Of a stretch of 64,000 nt of DNA, positions 34,770 to 43,805 are shown piece after piece (positions within the stretch are counted from its first letter, which is position 1; each line of letters begins with the position of its first letter). Where the stretch lies: contig CAJINA010000005.1 of the NCBI GenBank assembly GCA_905176665.1, positions 221,346 to 285,345 on the forward strand, read 5' to 3'. Made by a program: the position numbers and the translations under genes. The notes below the pieces were generated by a model. That model had not been told where the DNA came from, did not search any database, and was given only the letters and a program-made list of their open reading frames with translations. The stretch is from Olavius algarvensis Delta 4 endosymbiont. GTDB taxonomy: Bacteria > Desulfobacterota > Desulfobacteria > Desulfobacterales > CAJINA01.

Positions 34770-36422
34770 CTACAGCAGTTTACGGGTTAGTTTACGATTT
34801 TCCATTGTGTAGAGGACTCGCTGCCACTGGAAGGGCGGTCGCTGTGTCTCTTCCTTGGGCTGACCCGACGGACCGACCACGAAAACCTTGGTTTCCGTCT
34901 TGGGGGTGGCAATCGGCTCATTGGTTTCCAGCATGACCGGTCCGCCCCACAAGAATTCGATGCCCAGCATTGTATTGGCAATATATTCGCGGACGAGCGG
35001 CTTGCCCTCAAACACATGTTTCAGGCACAGTTTTTTTTCGGTAGTGAATTCCGGCATCACGTTGATGCGCGGTGGGTGGTACAGGGAGCCGAAGACCATG
35101 TCACGATAGGCTTTTAATTTACGGCTTTTCACATAATATTCGTAGACCATCTTGCGCTTGTTCAGGCGTTTGCCGGCCACAAAAAGCTTGTGCCGGTCGA
35201 TGAAATCCTGGTCGAGAAAATCATTGATAAAGGTGAGGTCACAATAGTTTTCCCGCAGGGCAAATATGAAATCATGGCCTTTACGGGTGTCCTGGTCAAA
35301 GGCGTCGCGGGCGATGCTATCTTTCAGGCTTTGAAAGGCAAACGTGTGCTTGCCTTTGTCGACCATCTCCTCGATATAGTAAAACAGGCGCATGCCCAGG
35401 GCGTAAGGATTCAGGCCGACCCGGGGCAGGGCGGTCACACCCGCATTCACCTTGGCAAACTCCACTTCGTGCCCTTTGATGCGGTCATCTTTTAAAAACA
35501 GCGTTTCATGCCAGTAGCTGGCCCAGCCCTCGTTCATGATTTTGGTCCTGATCTGGGGCTGAAAAAACAGGGAGGTGTTGCGGATAACCTGCATTACCAG
35601 GCGCATCCAGCCGTTCTTCTCTTTGGCGAGCTTGTTGGAATGCTTGAGCAGGTAGAGGTAAATATCCGGGTTGTGGTCCGGTTTGTCCCTCAGGTGCTTC
35701 TCGAAAAGAGCTTTCAGCTCGGGATGTTTTTTTTCCACTTCACTGAAGAAGGTCTTTTCGCCTAATTCGCCGTATTTTTCCTGGTATTCGTTATACCTTT
35801 CGATCTCTTTGATATACTTGCCGATATTTACCTTTTGATGTTCTTGAAGAAATAGATCGAAGTAGAAATTTAGTTTTTCGGAACCGTCCAGCGCGGGCGG
35901 ATGATGAATTCCCGAAAGCAGCGTGTGATACCCGGCCAGGTTGTCGATACCGCGTGAGAACTCAATGACGTAATCCACCCAGCGCCCCTTTTCAGCGCGC
36001 AGGTTGGCAATCAGCCGTTTGTCCGACAATGCCTGGCCGGTAAAATCGTAATCCCAGGTATGGCGGAAGTAGAGGTTATTCTGGAAAAAATCTATGTGCG
36101 CGATGACGTGGTAGAATATCATCACGTTCAGCCAGTCAGGGTTGTTGTCGTTGTAGTACGATATCGCAGGGCGGGTGTTGATTACGGTTTCGTAAGGGTT
36201 TCCCGGATAGAGCTCGTATTTGCCTTTTTCCTTGAGCACTTCGACATCATGGACCCAATAGTCGTAGAGGGTGGGGATCATGACCTTCGGCGAGAGTTCC
36301 AGCAGGTCCCGGTTGGTGACGATGTATTCCAGGGTTTCGTCTTCGAAACTGAGACCTGCGTCACGGGCGCGGTCCTTGCAGCCTTCCATGATCTTTTTGG
36401 TGTGTTGGTCAATAAGCTCCAT
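34770..36422 (-). CDS. spoVR: SpoVR/YcgB-family protein
   Basis: The 550-residue protein matches the SpoVR family: DYWVHDVEVLKEKGKYELYPGNPYETVINT, VMIFYHVIAHIDFFQNN, and NEGWASYWHETLF in the middle. Its role is undefined; in Bacillus it affects spore cortex formation, and in enterobacteria YcgB is co-regulated with YeaG/YeaH in starvation. This organism need not sporulate. It lies 37 bases after the DUF444 gene and 17 before the second PrkA-like gene, so the four genes form one operon. Confidence 0.93.
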   Translation of the reverse strand: MELIDQHTKKIMEGCKDRARDAGLSFEDETLEYIVTNRDLLELSPKVMIPTLYDYWVHDVEVLKEKGKYELYPGNPYETVINTRPAISYYNDNNPDWLNVMIFYHVIAHIDFFQNNLYFRHTWDYDFTGQALSDKRLIANLRAEKGRWVDYVIEFSRGIDNLAGYHTLLSGIHHPPALDGSEKLNFYFDLFLQEHQKVNIGKYIKEIERYNEYQEKYGELGEKTFFSEVEKKHPELKALFEKHLRDKPDHNPDIYLYLLKHSNKLAKEKNGWMRLVMQVIRNTSLFFQPQIRTKIMNEGWASYWHETLFLKDDRIKGHEVEFAKVNAGVTALPRVGLNPYALGMRLFYYIEEMVDKGKHTFAFQSLKDSIARDAFDQDTRKGHDFIFALRENYCDLTFINDFLDQDFIDRHKLFVAGKRLNKRKMVYEYYVKSRKLKAYRDMVFGSLYHPPRINVMPEFTTEKKLCLKHVFEGKPLVREYIANTMLGIEFLWGGPVMLETNEPIATPKTETKVFVVGPSGQPKEETQRPPFQWQRVLYTMENRKLTRKLL

Positions 36423-36459
36423 AGTGGTTCTCGCAGTTAATACTAAACGCGCTTGTGAA

Positions 36460-37848
36460 TCAATCTTCGGAAATCAGGCGTTTAATCCCCTCGATCAGCC
36501 GGGGCTCGTCGGCATCGGCCTGCATGGCGTCGAGGCGGATAAGGTTGGCCTGCTTTTCCAGAAGGGTGGATTTTTTCAGGTATTTCTCCACTTCCGTGCC
36601 GCTGCTGGCACCCGTCGCCCGCTGGGCAATGGTGACCCCCACGCGGTTAGCATAGCGCAGCATTTTTTCGATTTCCGGTATCGTTTCCGTACCATCCGTA
36701 TCCCAGTCGTCGCCATCTGTGCCGTGAAATACATAGATATTGTAATCCTGGGCCAGGCTCTCCTTTTCGACGATGTCGTTGACCATGTGAAAGGCGGCTG
36801 CAACCTTGGTGCCCCCGGCCACCCGGGAGTTGTAGTAGGTATAAAAATCGGGCACCTCGGTGGCCTCGGTGTCATGGAGGATGAAACGGGTTTCGACCTG
36901 GCGCTCATACTGGTACAGCAGCCAGCTGTAAATCAGGACATGCTGGGAGACGACCGCCTCGGTCGGTTTGCCGGACATGGAACCGGAATAATCCCTGAGA
37001 AAGAAAATCATGGCCTGAGATTCATAATCCATCTCTTTGGAGAGGACTCGGTAGATTTTGTCGCTGGGCGCGATTAAAAAATCAGCAGGGTCGATGGCCC
37101 CGACGTCCGGAACCCGGCCCAGGCTGATATTGGTTTCCAGGATCTGGCGCAGGGTGGCTTTTTTATCGAGAATCTGGCCAAAACCGCGGTTGCGATCAGT
37201 GAGGTCGTAAGTGTACCGGCTCAGGGCGCGCTTTTTACCCTTGTCCTTCAGGTTGGGCAATTGAAACTGCTCGGTGAGAATCTTGCCCAGGTCATAGGCG
37301 CTGGATTCCATCTCGTGCGACTCGCCTTCGCCCTGCCCGGGGCCACTGCCACTGCCTTCATCTTCGCGTACCGGCTGCTCTCCGATCACCTCGCCCTCTT
37401 CACCTTCGCCGGAGCCGCCGGCTGCATCTTCCTCCTCCTCTTCCGGGTTAAAGTTGGGGTCGTGGATGAACTTCTCTTCCACTGTGGTCGGTACGACCAC
37501 CACTTTATCCTTGCCGCCCCGGCCGGGTTTTATCATTTTTCCCACCCGGATTTTGCGGGGAAAACCGTCTTCCTCACGGCGTTTATCCCGCTCAAGGAGT
37601 TCATCGATGGATTTTAACTGCAGGGTGTAGGATGAGGCCGGGCTGGGAATGGCCTGCAGGGTGTCCAGGTCGTCCCAAGCATACACATCTTTAACCGGCG
37701 GATCACCGGCTTCCCGGGATGTTGCCCTTCTGGCAGGAATCCCGTGGCGGCTGTCGTCGCTCAGTTCCGCCTGGATTTTCTCCTCCTGTTCGGGGGAGAG
37801 TCCGCGCTTTTTAAGTTTCCGGTAATATGTTTCAAGTTTCGAATCCAT
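36460..37848 (-). CDS. DUF444 (YeaH/YhbH) protein
   Basis: The 462-residue protein has the YeaH/YhbH pattern: an N-terminal RR-rich segment, an acidic and glycine-rich linker (residues about 125-175), and a von Willebrand A-like domain with FFLRDYSGSMSGKPTEAVV carrying the DxSxS metal site, then VAGGTKVAAAF and FHGTDGDDWDTDG. DUF444 is the standing partner of PrkA kinases in both Bacillus and E. coli. It is second in the operon, 67 bases after prkA. Confidence 0.93.
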   Translation of the reverse strand: MDSKLETYYRKLKKRGLSPEQEEKIQAELSDDSRHGIPARRATSREAGDPPVKDVYAWDDLDTLQAIPSPASSYTLQLKSIDELLERDKRREEDGFPRKIRVGKMIKPGRGGKDKVVVVPTTVEEKFIHDPNFNPEEEEEDAAGGSGEGEEGEVIGEQPVREDEGSGSGPGQGEGESHEMESSAYDLGKILTEQFQLPNLKDKGKKRALSRYTYDLTDRNRGFGQILDKKATLRQILETNISLGRVPDVGAIDPADFLIAPSDKIYRVLSKEMDYESQAMIFFLRDYSGSMSGKPTEAVVSQHVLIYSWLLYQYERQVETRFILHDTEATEVPDFYTYYNSRVAGGTKVAAAFHMVNDIVEKESLAQDYNIYVFHGTDGDDWDTDGTETIPEIEKMLRYANRVGVTIAQRATGASSGTEVEKYLKKSTLLEKQANLIRLDAMQADADEPRLIEGIKRLISED

Positions 37849-37915
37849 GGTGGCCCTCAGCTCAGCCTCTTTAATTTATCCCGGATCACGTTTTAAGACG
37901 CAGTGACGAGGCGCA

Positions 37916-39976
37916 TTATTTTTCATCTTCCTGTGTACAGAAATATTCGATTGTCTTTTCCGCACAGGTATTGCAGTAGTTCAGTTTGTTGAGCATGGTG
38001 TCGATCATGCGGTCGTAGAGTTTCTGGTTTTCCTCATTGGTGCGGTTGGCGAGGGCCCCGATCAGGCTGCCGGCCCCCGCAATGTCGGATTTGAGACGCA
38101 CATCCGTCACGGCCTTGACCAATTCCAGGTTGTCCATGAAGTCGTAGTTGGGGTCCACGGATATCTTCTGCCCGTATATCTTGCGGATGGAGGTGCGAAA
38201 GGACTCCTTCTGCTCGGCAGTCTTGAGACCCAGTCGATCCTCAACGCTGTTGATATAACGTTCATCCACCTTGAGGGCTTTGAGCTTACCGCTCTGGGGG
38301 TCTTTGTATTTCCACATCTTGTCCGGACCGAGGTTCTCGGCGTCGATTCCGATGATCATGTTCACGTAGTTCATGACATCTTTGCGAATCGCCAGGGGTT
38401 CGTCCATATAGGCGTTGAACATCTCGGTCATGATTCGTTCCCGGTAGAGTCCCTTGGCGGTTTTCAGGTCTTCCAGGTACTTTGCCCGGTCGTTGGCGTC
38501 GGTGACATAGTCCAGGATGACGCGTTCCAGGGCCTGGTAAATATCATAGGCAAACATGCAACGGCCCTCGTTGGTGCCGGAACTTTCCAGCAGCAGCTGA
38601 ATGGAGCGGCCCAAATTGCGCTGGCCCAGCCCCTTCTGGCCAAAGCGGCGGGTGATATCCGGGTCCTGGTTCAGGGTGTCGATTACTTCGGCCAGGGTCT
38701 TGATGCTCTTTTCGCCGGCCACTTCGCCGGCTGCCAGCTTCATGGTTTCCACCGGGGTCAGCTTTTCAGAGCGCGGCAGGCGAGAGAGGATGGAGGCCAC
38801 CGAGGAGGCATAGTTCAGGTTGGGGTCCTGGTGCAGACTTTCGTTGTCCAGGGTCGTTTTGGCCTCATTGCCGATGGCGTAATCCGTGAGTTCCTCCTGC
38901 AGTTTGTAATTGGTATTGTGGGAGACATAGCTGATGCGGCAGCGGTCCACAATCGGGGCTTCCTCTTTCTCAGATAAAAAGCGGTTGAATTCGGCATTGT
39001 TGCTGGTGGCGATAATCAGGGTGTCGATGGGCCATTTAAACCCGTCGATTTCGACCGTGCGGTTCTGAATGACACCCAGGTATACCTGGACCAGGTCCTT
39101 CTTGTTCTTGTAGATTTCATCACTGAAGTGGATGCCGCCGCCGGCCACCCGGGCCAGGGCGCCCCGGCGCAGGTCGAACCGGTAGGGGTTGTTGGTGTCG
39201 GTGATGTGCAGCAGGCGCTGGATGGATTCTTCACCCAGCAGATCAACGGCCGAAGAGGTGATCTTATCTTTGGCCGGATATTTACCGGTGACCGTGCCGA
39301 GGCTTTCGGTGAGCGGTACCGGGACGATGTCAAAATGATCCAGCAGTTTATCCGGGTTGCCGTTGGTGTGGGTGATCAGGTCATTGAGAATATAGCCGCT
39401 GCAGGCTCCCAGAGGGCGGTAATTTTCATAAAGGTCATCGATGGCTTCATCACTGAAACCGAATAGTTTACCCAGATTGGCCTGGTTCTGATCGGTGGTT
39501 TCCACCAGGTTCATGGCCAGGATCGCCGGGTCCTCGAAGGTCTGGGACTCGATTGTACCGATCCGGCCGTAATTGCCTAGTTTGTCCAGTCCGGTGAAGC
39601 GAAAGGTGTATTTGCGGTTCGTATCCCGGGTCAAAAATTCCCGGTACTTGGTACAGAGGTATTCAACAAAGAAGGTCTTGCCGTTGCCCGGTTCACCCAC
39701 CAGTACGTAGGCCATCTCCTTGGAGGAGCCCCCTTCGGCGGCGTCCTTCACATACGATACGAAGCTGTTGAGCTCTTCGTACATGCCGATGATGTGTTTT
39801 TTGCCCGTGCGGAAGATCTTGAAATCATAGGTTGTTTTCCCGTTAACCACCACCTTGTCGATTTCATTCTCCAGTATCATGCGGGCAACCCCCTGGAAGG
39901 CATTCTCGAACCGGCGATTGCCCTTTTTTACTTCCGCCATGTGGTGTTGAAGTGGGCTGATTTTTTTTGTGGCCAT
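37916..39976 (-). CDS. prkA: PrkA-family serine protein kinase (YeaG-like)
   Basis: The 686-residue protein has the PrkA AAA+ core with Walker A VLVGEPGNGKTFFVEYL (near residue 90), the SDEIYKNKKDLVQVYLGVIQNRTVEIDGF region and LIIATSNNAEFNRFL, then the kinase-like C-terminal part. PrkA/YeaG is a stress and starvation kinase or protease whose targets are poorly known. The ATG at 39976 with GGGGGACACC upstream is preferred over 39988. A sigma-54-type promoter lies about 100 bases upstream. The C-terminal CNTCAEKTIEYFC adds three Cys that I do not recall from E. coli YeaG. Confidence 0.94.
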   Translation of the reverse strand: MATKKISPLQHHMAEVKKGNRRFENAFQGVARMILENEIDKVVVNGKTTYDFKIFRTGKKHIIGMYEELNSFVSYVKDAAEGGSSKEMAYVLVGEPGNGKTFFVEYLCTKYREFLTRDTNRKYTFRFTGLDKLGNYGRIGTIESQTFEDPAILAMNLVETTDQNQANLGKLFGFSDEAIDDLYENYRPLGACSGYILNDLITHTNGNPDKLLDHFDIVPVPLTESLGTVTGKYPAKDKITSSAVDLLGEESIQRLLHITDTNNPYRFDLRRGALARVAGGGIHFSDEIYKNKKDLVQVYLGVIQNRTVEIDGFKWPIDTLIIATSNNAEFNRFLSEKEEAPIVDRCRISYVSHNTNYKLQEELTDYAIGNEAKTTLDNESLHQDPNLNYASSVASILSRLPRSEKLTPVETMKLAAGEVAGEKSIKTLAEVIDTLNQDPDITRRFGQKGLGQRNLGRSIQLLLESSGTNEGRCMFAYDIYQALERVILDYVTDANDRAKYLEDLKTAKGLYRERIMTEMFNAYMDEPLAIRKDVMNYVNMIIGIDAENLGPDKMWKYKDPQSGKLKALKVDERYINSVEDRLGLKTAEQKESFRTSIRKIYGQKISVDPNYDFMDNLELVKAVTDVRLKSDIAGAGSLIGALANRTNEENQKLYDRMIDTMLNKLNYCNTCAEKTIEYFCTQEDEK

Positions 39977-40082
39977 GGTGTCCCCCATATGGATTGTGGG
40001 TTGCTGCCTATCTTCCTAATGGTCGTGTTTTTTAGACCATCCTTACAGGTTGAGCAAAGCATTGAGTGGCAATCTGATATTC

Positions 40083-40098
40083 TGCATATAGTATGCCA
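40083..40098 (-). promoter_or_regulatory. Candidate sigma-54 promoter for the prkA operon
   Basis: On the minus strand TGGCATACTATATGCA has the GG (-24) and GC (-12) exactly ten bases apart, matching TGGCAC-N5-TTGCA at all but two positions. The start would lie about 95 bases before prkA. The E. coli yeaGH operon is known to be sigma-54 dependent, which supports the call. Confidence 0.6.
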
Positions 40099-40308
40099 CT
40101 GAATCTGGCCCTCACGGTAACTGCTTGAAAATGAAAGATAAGTTTACTATGGCCAGAAGATGCGGAGTTCCAGAGTGTCAGATTGCTGACGGCGACATGA
40201 GACGAGTAGGAAACGTCGTAATCGGTTGTGGTCGTTGGACAAACTATACCATAGTAAAAAACAGATGGGTGAAAAAAAATGCCGCCGGGGTGTCAGGCTT
40301 GGTTTTCC

Positions 40309-40337
40309 TTGACACAACCCATAATTACGAATAACAA
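40309..40337 (+). promoter_or_regulatory. Candidate promoter for the AOR gene
   Basis: TTGACA (40309-40314) and TAACAA (40332-40337) are 17 bases apart, about 110 bases before the AOR start. TGTCAGG...CCTTGACA forms a dyad over the -35 box. The rest of the 474-base divergent gap shows nothing else beyond the sigma-54 site. Confidence 0.4.
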
Positions 40338-40450
40338 CAAAAGGACGTTTCCAGTACGCTATCATCTCGTGGGCTGGGATGCGTTTTCAAATCCCGCCCC
40401 CGCCAGACTTATCCGCCACAATTTAACCAGGTACAAAGGAGGCCTATCCT

Positions 40451-42193
40451 ATGGACAAAATTCTAAGAATCGATATGGGCGCCCAGGGCGGGCCCGCAGC
40501 GAACGTAGAAGAGTTAGGTGCGTATGCCGGTCTGGGTGGTCGCGGCATGACCTCGACCGTCGTTGCCAAAGAGGTTCCCCCAACCTGCCATCCCCTGAGT
40601 GCCGATAACAAACTGGTGATTGCCCCCGGTCTGCTCAGCGGCTCGGCGGCATCCATGTCCGGCCGGATTTCCGTCGGCTGTAAAAGTCCTTTAACCGGTG
40701 GTATCAAGGAATCTAATTCCGGCGGGCAGGCCGCCCAGGTCCTGGCCCGGCTGGGGTATGCGGCCATCATCTTGGAGGGCAAAGCGGCTGACGATACCCT
40801 TTACAAAGTGTCGGTTAACAAAGACGGTGTCAGCGTAACGGCCGACAACAGCCTGAAGATGCTCGGTAACTACGATTTAGTGGATAAGATGAAAGCTGAG
40901 TTCGGCGAAAAGGTATGCTGCATCTCGGTGGGTCCGGCCGGTGAGATGAAGATGGGAGCGGCCTCGGTGGCCATTACCGACATGGAAGTGCGGCCTACAC
41001 GGCATTGTGGACGCGGCGGCACTGGCGCAGTGATGGGCAGCAAAGGCTTGAAGGTTATTGTCCTCGATGACGAGGGCATGTCCATGCGTAAGCCCGCCGA
41101 TCCGGACAAGTTCAAGGCGGCCAACAAGGCGTTTGTTGGGGGCCTGCGCAAACATCCGGTAACCGGCGAAGGGCTGCCCGCTTTCGGGACCAATGTCTTG
41201 ACCGGCGTCATCAATGAAGCCGGTGGTTTGCCGACCCATAATTTTCAGTCCGGCCAGTTTGAAGGGGCCGCGAAAGTCAGCGGTGAGGCCCTGGCGGAAC
41301 TCGAGAACACCCGGGGCGGTGAAGGTGCGGCTACGCACGGCTGCCACCGCGGCTGCGTGATCCGCTGCTCGGGGACCTTCCGGGACGAGAACGGCCACTT
41401 CGTTACCAAGCAGCCCGAGTACGAAACAGTCTGGGCCCACGGACCCAACTGCGGCATCGACGACCTGGATGTCATTGCGCAGCTCGACCGGATGGATGAC
41501 GATTTCGGCCTGGATACCATTGAAATGGGTGCCACCATCGGCGTCGCCATGGAAGCCGGACTGGTGGAATTCGGGGACTCCCAGGGCGCCCTCAACCTGC
41601 TCAAGGAAGTCGGCCAGGGAACGCCGCTGGGTCGCGTTCTGGGCAATGGCGCGGGCGTTACCGGAAAAGTTTTTGGGGTAGAGCGAGTCCCGGTCGTGAA
41701 GAACCAGGCCATGCCGGCCTATGACCCGCGGGCCGTGCAGGGCATCGGGGTGACTTATGCGACGTCTACCATGGGCGCGGACCACACCGCCGGGTATGCG
41801 GTGGCCACCAATATCCTGGGGGTCGGCGGCAGCGTCGATCCGCTCAAACCCGAGGGCCAGGTCGAGCTTTCCCGCAATCTGCAGATTGCCACGGCGGCCA
41901 TCGACGCCACCGGGATGTGTCTGTTTATCGCCTTTGCAATCCTGGACCAGGAAGACACGTTCCAGGCCCTGATCGACATCATCAACGGATTCTCCGGAGC
42001 CAGCCTGACGGCCGACGATGTAACCGCTCTGGGCAAGACTATTTTAGAGACCGAGCGCGATTTCAATGCTCGTGCAGGTTTTACCAGCAAGGATGACCGT
42101 CTGCCCGATTACTTCAAACAGGAAGCGCTGCCGCCCCACAATGTCACCTTTGGGGTGGAGGACAAAGACCTTGACGAGGTAATGAGCTGGTAA
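40451..42193 (+). CDS. Aldehyde:ferredoxin oxidoreductase family protein (tungsten enzyme)
   Basis: The 580-residue protein is a member of the AOR family, which oxidises aldehydes to acids (or reduces acids) with ferredoxin, using a tungsten or molybdenum bis-pterin and one 4Fe-4S cluster. The N-terminal pterin domain shows YAGLGGRGMTS, LSGSAASMSGRISVGCKSPLTGG and RHCGRGGTGAVMGSKGLK. The cluster cysteines are C298, C302 and C306 in GCHRGCVIRCSG, with C490 in ATGMCLF as the fourth. AAAGGAGGCC precedes the ATG. It forms a pair with the next gene. The exact substrate is not known; aromatic or short aldehydes are typical in sulfate reducers. Confidence 0.94.
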   Translation: MDKILRIDMGAQGGPAANVEELGAYAGLGGRGMTSTVVAKEVPPTCHPLSADNKLVIAPGLLSGSAASMSGRISVGCKSPLTGGIKESNSGGQAAQVLARLGYAAIILEGKAADDTLYKVSVNKDGVSVTADNSLKMLGNYDLVDKMKAEFGEKVCCISVGPAGEMKMGAASVAITDMEVRPTRHCGRGGTGAVMGSKGLKVIVLDDEGMSMRKPADPDKFKAANKAFVGGLRKHPVTGEGLPAFGTNVLTGVINEAGGLPTHNFQSGQFEGAAKVSGEALAELENTRGGEGAATHGCHRGCVIRCSGTFRDENGHFVTKQPEYETVWAHGPNCGIDDLDVIAQLDRMDDDFGLDTIEMGATIGVAMEAGLVEFGDSQGALNLLKEVGQGTPLGRVLGNGAGVTGKVFGVERVPVVKNQAMPAYDPRAVQGIGVTYATSTMGADHTAGYAVATNILGVGGSVDPLKPEGQVELSRNLQIATAAIDATGMCLFIAFAILDQEDTFQALIDIINGFSGASLTADDVTALGKTILETERDFNARAGFTSKDDRLPDYFKQEALPPHNVTFGVEDKDLDEVMSW

Positions 42194-42220
42194 ACGTATG
42201 TCAGGAATGCATGTAAACGG

Positions 42221-42247
42221 AAAGGGGGGCGCCCGGCGCTCCCCTTT
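42221..42247 (+). promoter_or_regulatory. GC-rich hairpin between the AOR gene and its partner
   Basis: AAAGGGG..GGCGCC and CGGCGCTCCCCTTT form a long stem without a T tract after it. It lies 27 bases past the AOR stop and 18 before the next ATG, so it may protect the AOR mRNA end or lower expression of the second gene. Confidence 0.45.
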
Positions 42248-42265
42248 CAAGTTTCAGGGGGGGCC

Positions 42266-42877
42266 ATGGAAGCGGACAAACCGTCCATGCGTGAAAATTC
42301 TCTTCAGATAAGTGTTGAGTCGAAAAAGATAAGCAGATTCCTCAGTCTCTTCACCGCTGGCGTTTCATTGCCGGTTCAGACCGGAACCACCCTGAAGGAG
42401 CTGATATGCAACCAACTGGGTGTTTCCGAGAACTACTTTGAAAACAGGGTGCAAACGATCTTCCTAAACTTCAAAGCTGTGGATCAGCCGGAAAAAGCCG
42501 TGGTAAACGATGGCGCCTTTGTCACCCTTTCCGCTGCCATGCCGGGACTGGTCGGGGCAACCATGCGCAAGGGCGGGACGCTGGCCGGTTTCAGGAGCGG
42601 CATCTCGTGCGCGGAGGGCGAGGAGTGCCTTGGGGCTGCCCGCGGCCGGATTACCTTGAAACTGCTCAACATGGTGGCCCGTGAGCTCGGGCCGACCTTT
42701 CTGGAACAAGGGGTGCATTTAGTCGGAGATCAGTTGGCGGCTTTGCTTGACAGGCCGGACAACGAATTGCGTATCGCTTGTCGGGAGATTATCCTGGACG
42801 GTAAAAGCGTTTCGTGGGAGCAACTGTGCGCCGAGAGGTGGTCCGGTCGGAACGTGTTGCTGAAGGTGATGGTCTAA
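42266..42877 (+). CDS. Conserved AOR-linked protein with a ubiquitin-like (MoaD-like) N-terminal part
   Basis: The 203-residue protein begins with a stretch that resembles MoaD/ThiS-type beta-grasp proteins: TGTTLKELICNQLGVSENYF, then IFLNFKAVDQPEKAVVNDGAFVTLSAAMPGLVGATMRKGG. The typical C-terminal Gly-Gly is internal here and the protein continues with a helical domain (ITLKLLNMVARELGPTFL). AOR genes often have MoaD-like neighbours for pterin synthesis. Because this one is longer and lacks a free GG end, a role as AOR accessory factor is only an inference. Its end overlaps the converging MBL gene by four bases. Confidence 0.65.
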   Translation: MEADKPSMRENSLQISVESKKISRFLSLFTAGVSLPVQTGTTLKELICNQLGVSENYFENRVQTIFLNFKAVDQPEKAVVNDGAFVTLSAAMPGLVGATMRKGGTLAGFRSGISCAEGEECLGAARGRITLKLLNMVARELGPTFLEQGVHLVGDQLAALLDRPDNELRIACREIILDGKSVSWEQLCAERWSGRNVLLKVMV

Positions 42878-43737
42878 GCGGGGTGCGGCGTTGAGCCCGA
42901 ACTGTCCTGGCCAGGCATGTCCCGGCGCGTTTCATAATGCCGGATAATCGACTTGACCCCGTTGAACAGGCTTACATTTCCGAAACAGAAATATTTAGTG
43001 AAATAGTCTTCCTTCAGGTTCAGGTTCCTGAAAATGACCTTTGCGGGCTGACCTTGCCGCCATAGCCTGATGACGGCCCCATAAAGATCCTCCAGAAACA
43101 GCAACTTTTTATGAATTCTCAGTTTTCCGTTTTCCCGTTTTGGGAAATGGCTGCACAGGAGGATGTCAAATTCAAGGGTCAGTACCTTGCGTAGTGATTC
43201 GATCTGGGTCCCTACATCTTCATCCACACGAAAATACTTGATGGTATCTGCCAGGTAGAGATCCCCTGAAAACAGGACACCGCGCTCGGGTAAAAGAAAA
43301 GCCGTGTGATCTTTCGCGTGACCGGGTGTCGACACCGGCACAAGGTTGCCCCAGGATGTCTCGATGACTTCTGGAAAAAGTTCTACCTCTAAAGGTTCTG
43401 TCCGACCCCAGACATACTTTTGGTAAGGTAAAATAGGAAACCCGCCTGCCATTTTGCTACGGGTCACTGCCTGTCCAAATACCCGAACTTGGCCGTATTT
43501 TTTAAGTGCGGCCGCATTGCCGCTATGATCCTCATGATGGTGGGTCAGAAAAACCCGCTTAACCTGACACGCGCTGGAAATTTGCAGGGCTTCTCTCCGC
43601 ATGTGAGCCTGGCCGGTATCGATCATCAGGTCGCCCAGCACGTAGCAGTAAACGGTCATCAAGGGCGGGCCCAGGGGAGCCCAGCCCAGTTTGAACCCCT
43701 GGATGCCGGCGAACATTTTTTGTTGGCAGATGCGCAT
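42874..43737 (-). CDS. Metallo-beta-lactamase-fold hydrolase
   Basis: The 287-residue protein has the two-metal site motif THHHEDHSG (H66, H68, D70, H71), the third-ligand VSTPGHAKDHTAF and the Asp in FSGDLYL. It belongs to the general MBL-fold hydrolase group (glyoxalase II-like or thioesterase-like); the substrate cannot be named. The C-terminal region after residue 200 is helical (FLEDLYGAVIRLWRQGQPAKVIF). It starts just past the terminator of the thiolase gene, so it either has its own promoter or depends on read-through. Confidence 0.85.
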   Translation of the reverse strand: MRICQQKMFAGIQGFKLGWAPLGPPLMTVYCYVLGDLMIDTGQAHMRREALQISSACQVKRVFLTHHHEDHSGNAAALKKYGQVRVFGQAVTRSKMAGGFPILPYQKYVWGRTEPLEVELFPEVIETSWGNLVPVSTPGHAKDHTAFLLPERGVLFSGDLYLADTIKYFRVDEDVGTQIESLRKVLTLEFDILLCSHFPKRENGKLRIHKKLLFLEDLYGAVIRLWRQGQPAKVIFRNLNLKEDYFTKYFCFGNVSLFNGVKSIIRHYETRRDMPGQDSSGSTPHPA

Positions 43738-43750
43738 GTCTTCCGCCGCA

Positions 43751-43786
43751 AAGCAAAAAGGCCGCCGGACATTTCCGGCGACCTTT
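43751..43786 (-). terminator. Intrinsic terminator after fadA
   Basis: On the minus strand AAAGGTCGCCGGA and TCCGGCGGCCTTT form a full 13-pair stem (one G-U) followed by TTTGCTTT. It closes the fadN-fadA transcript. Confidence 0.8.
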
Positions 43787-43805
43787 GCATTGTTCGGGCC
43801 TGCGT

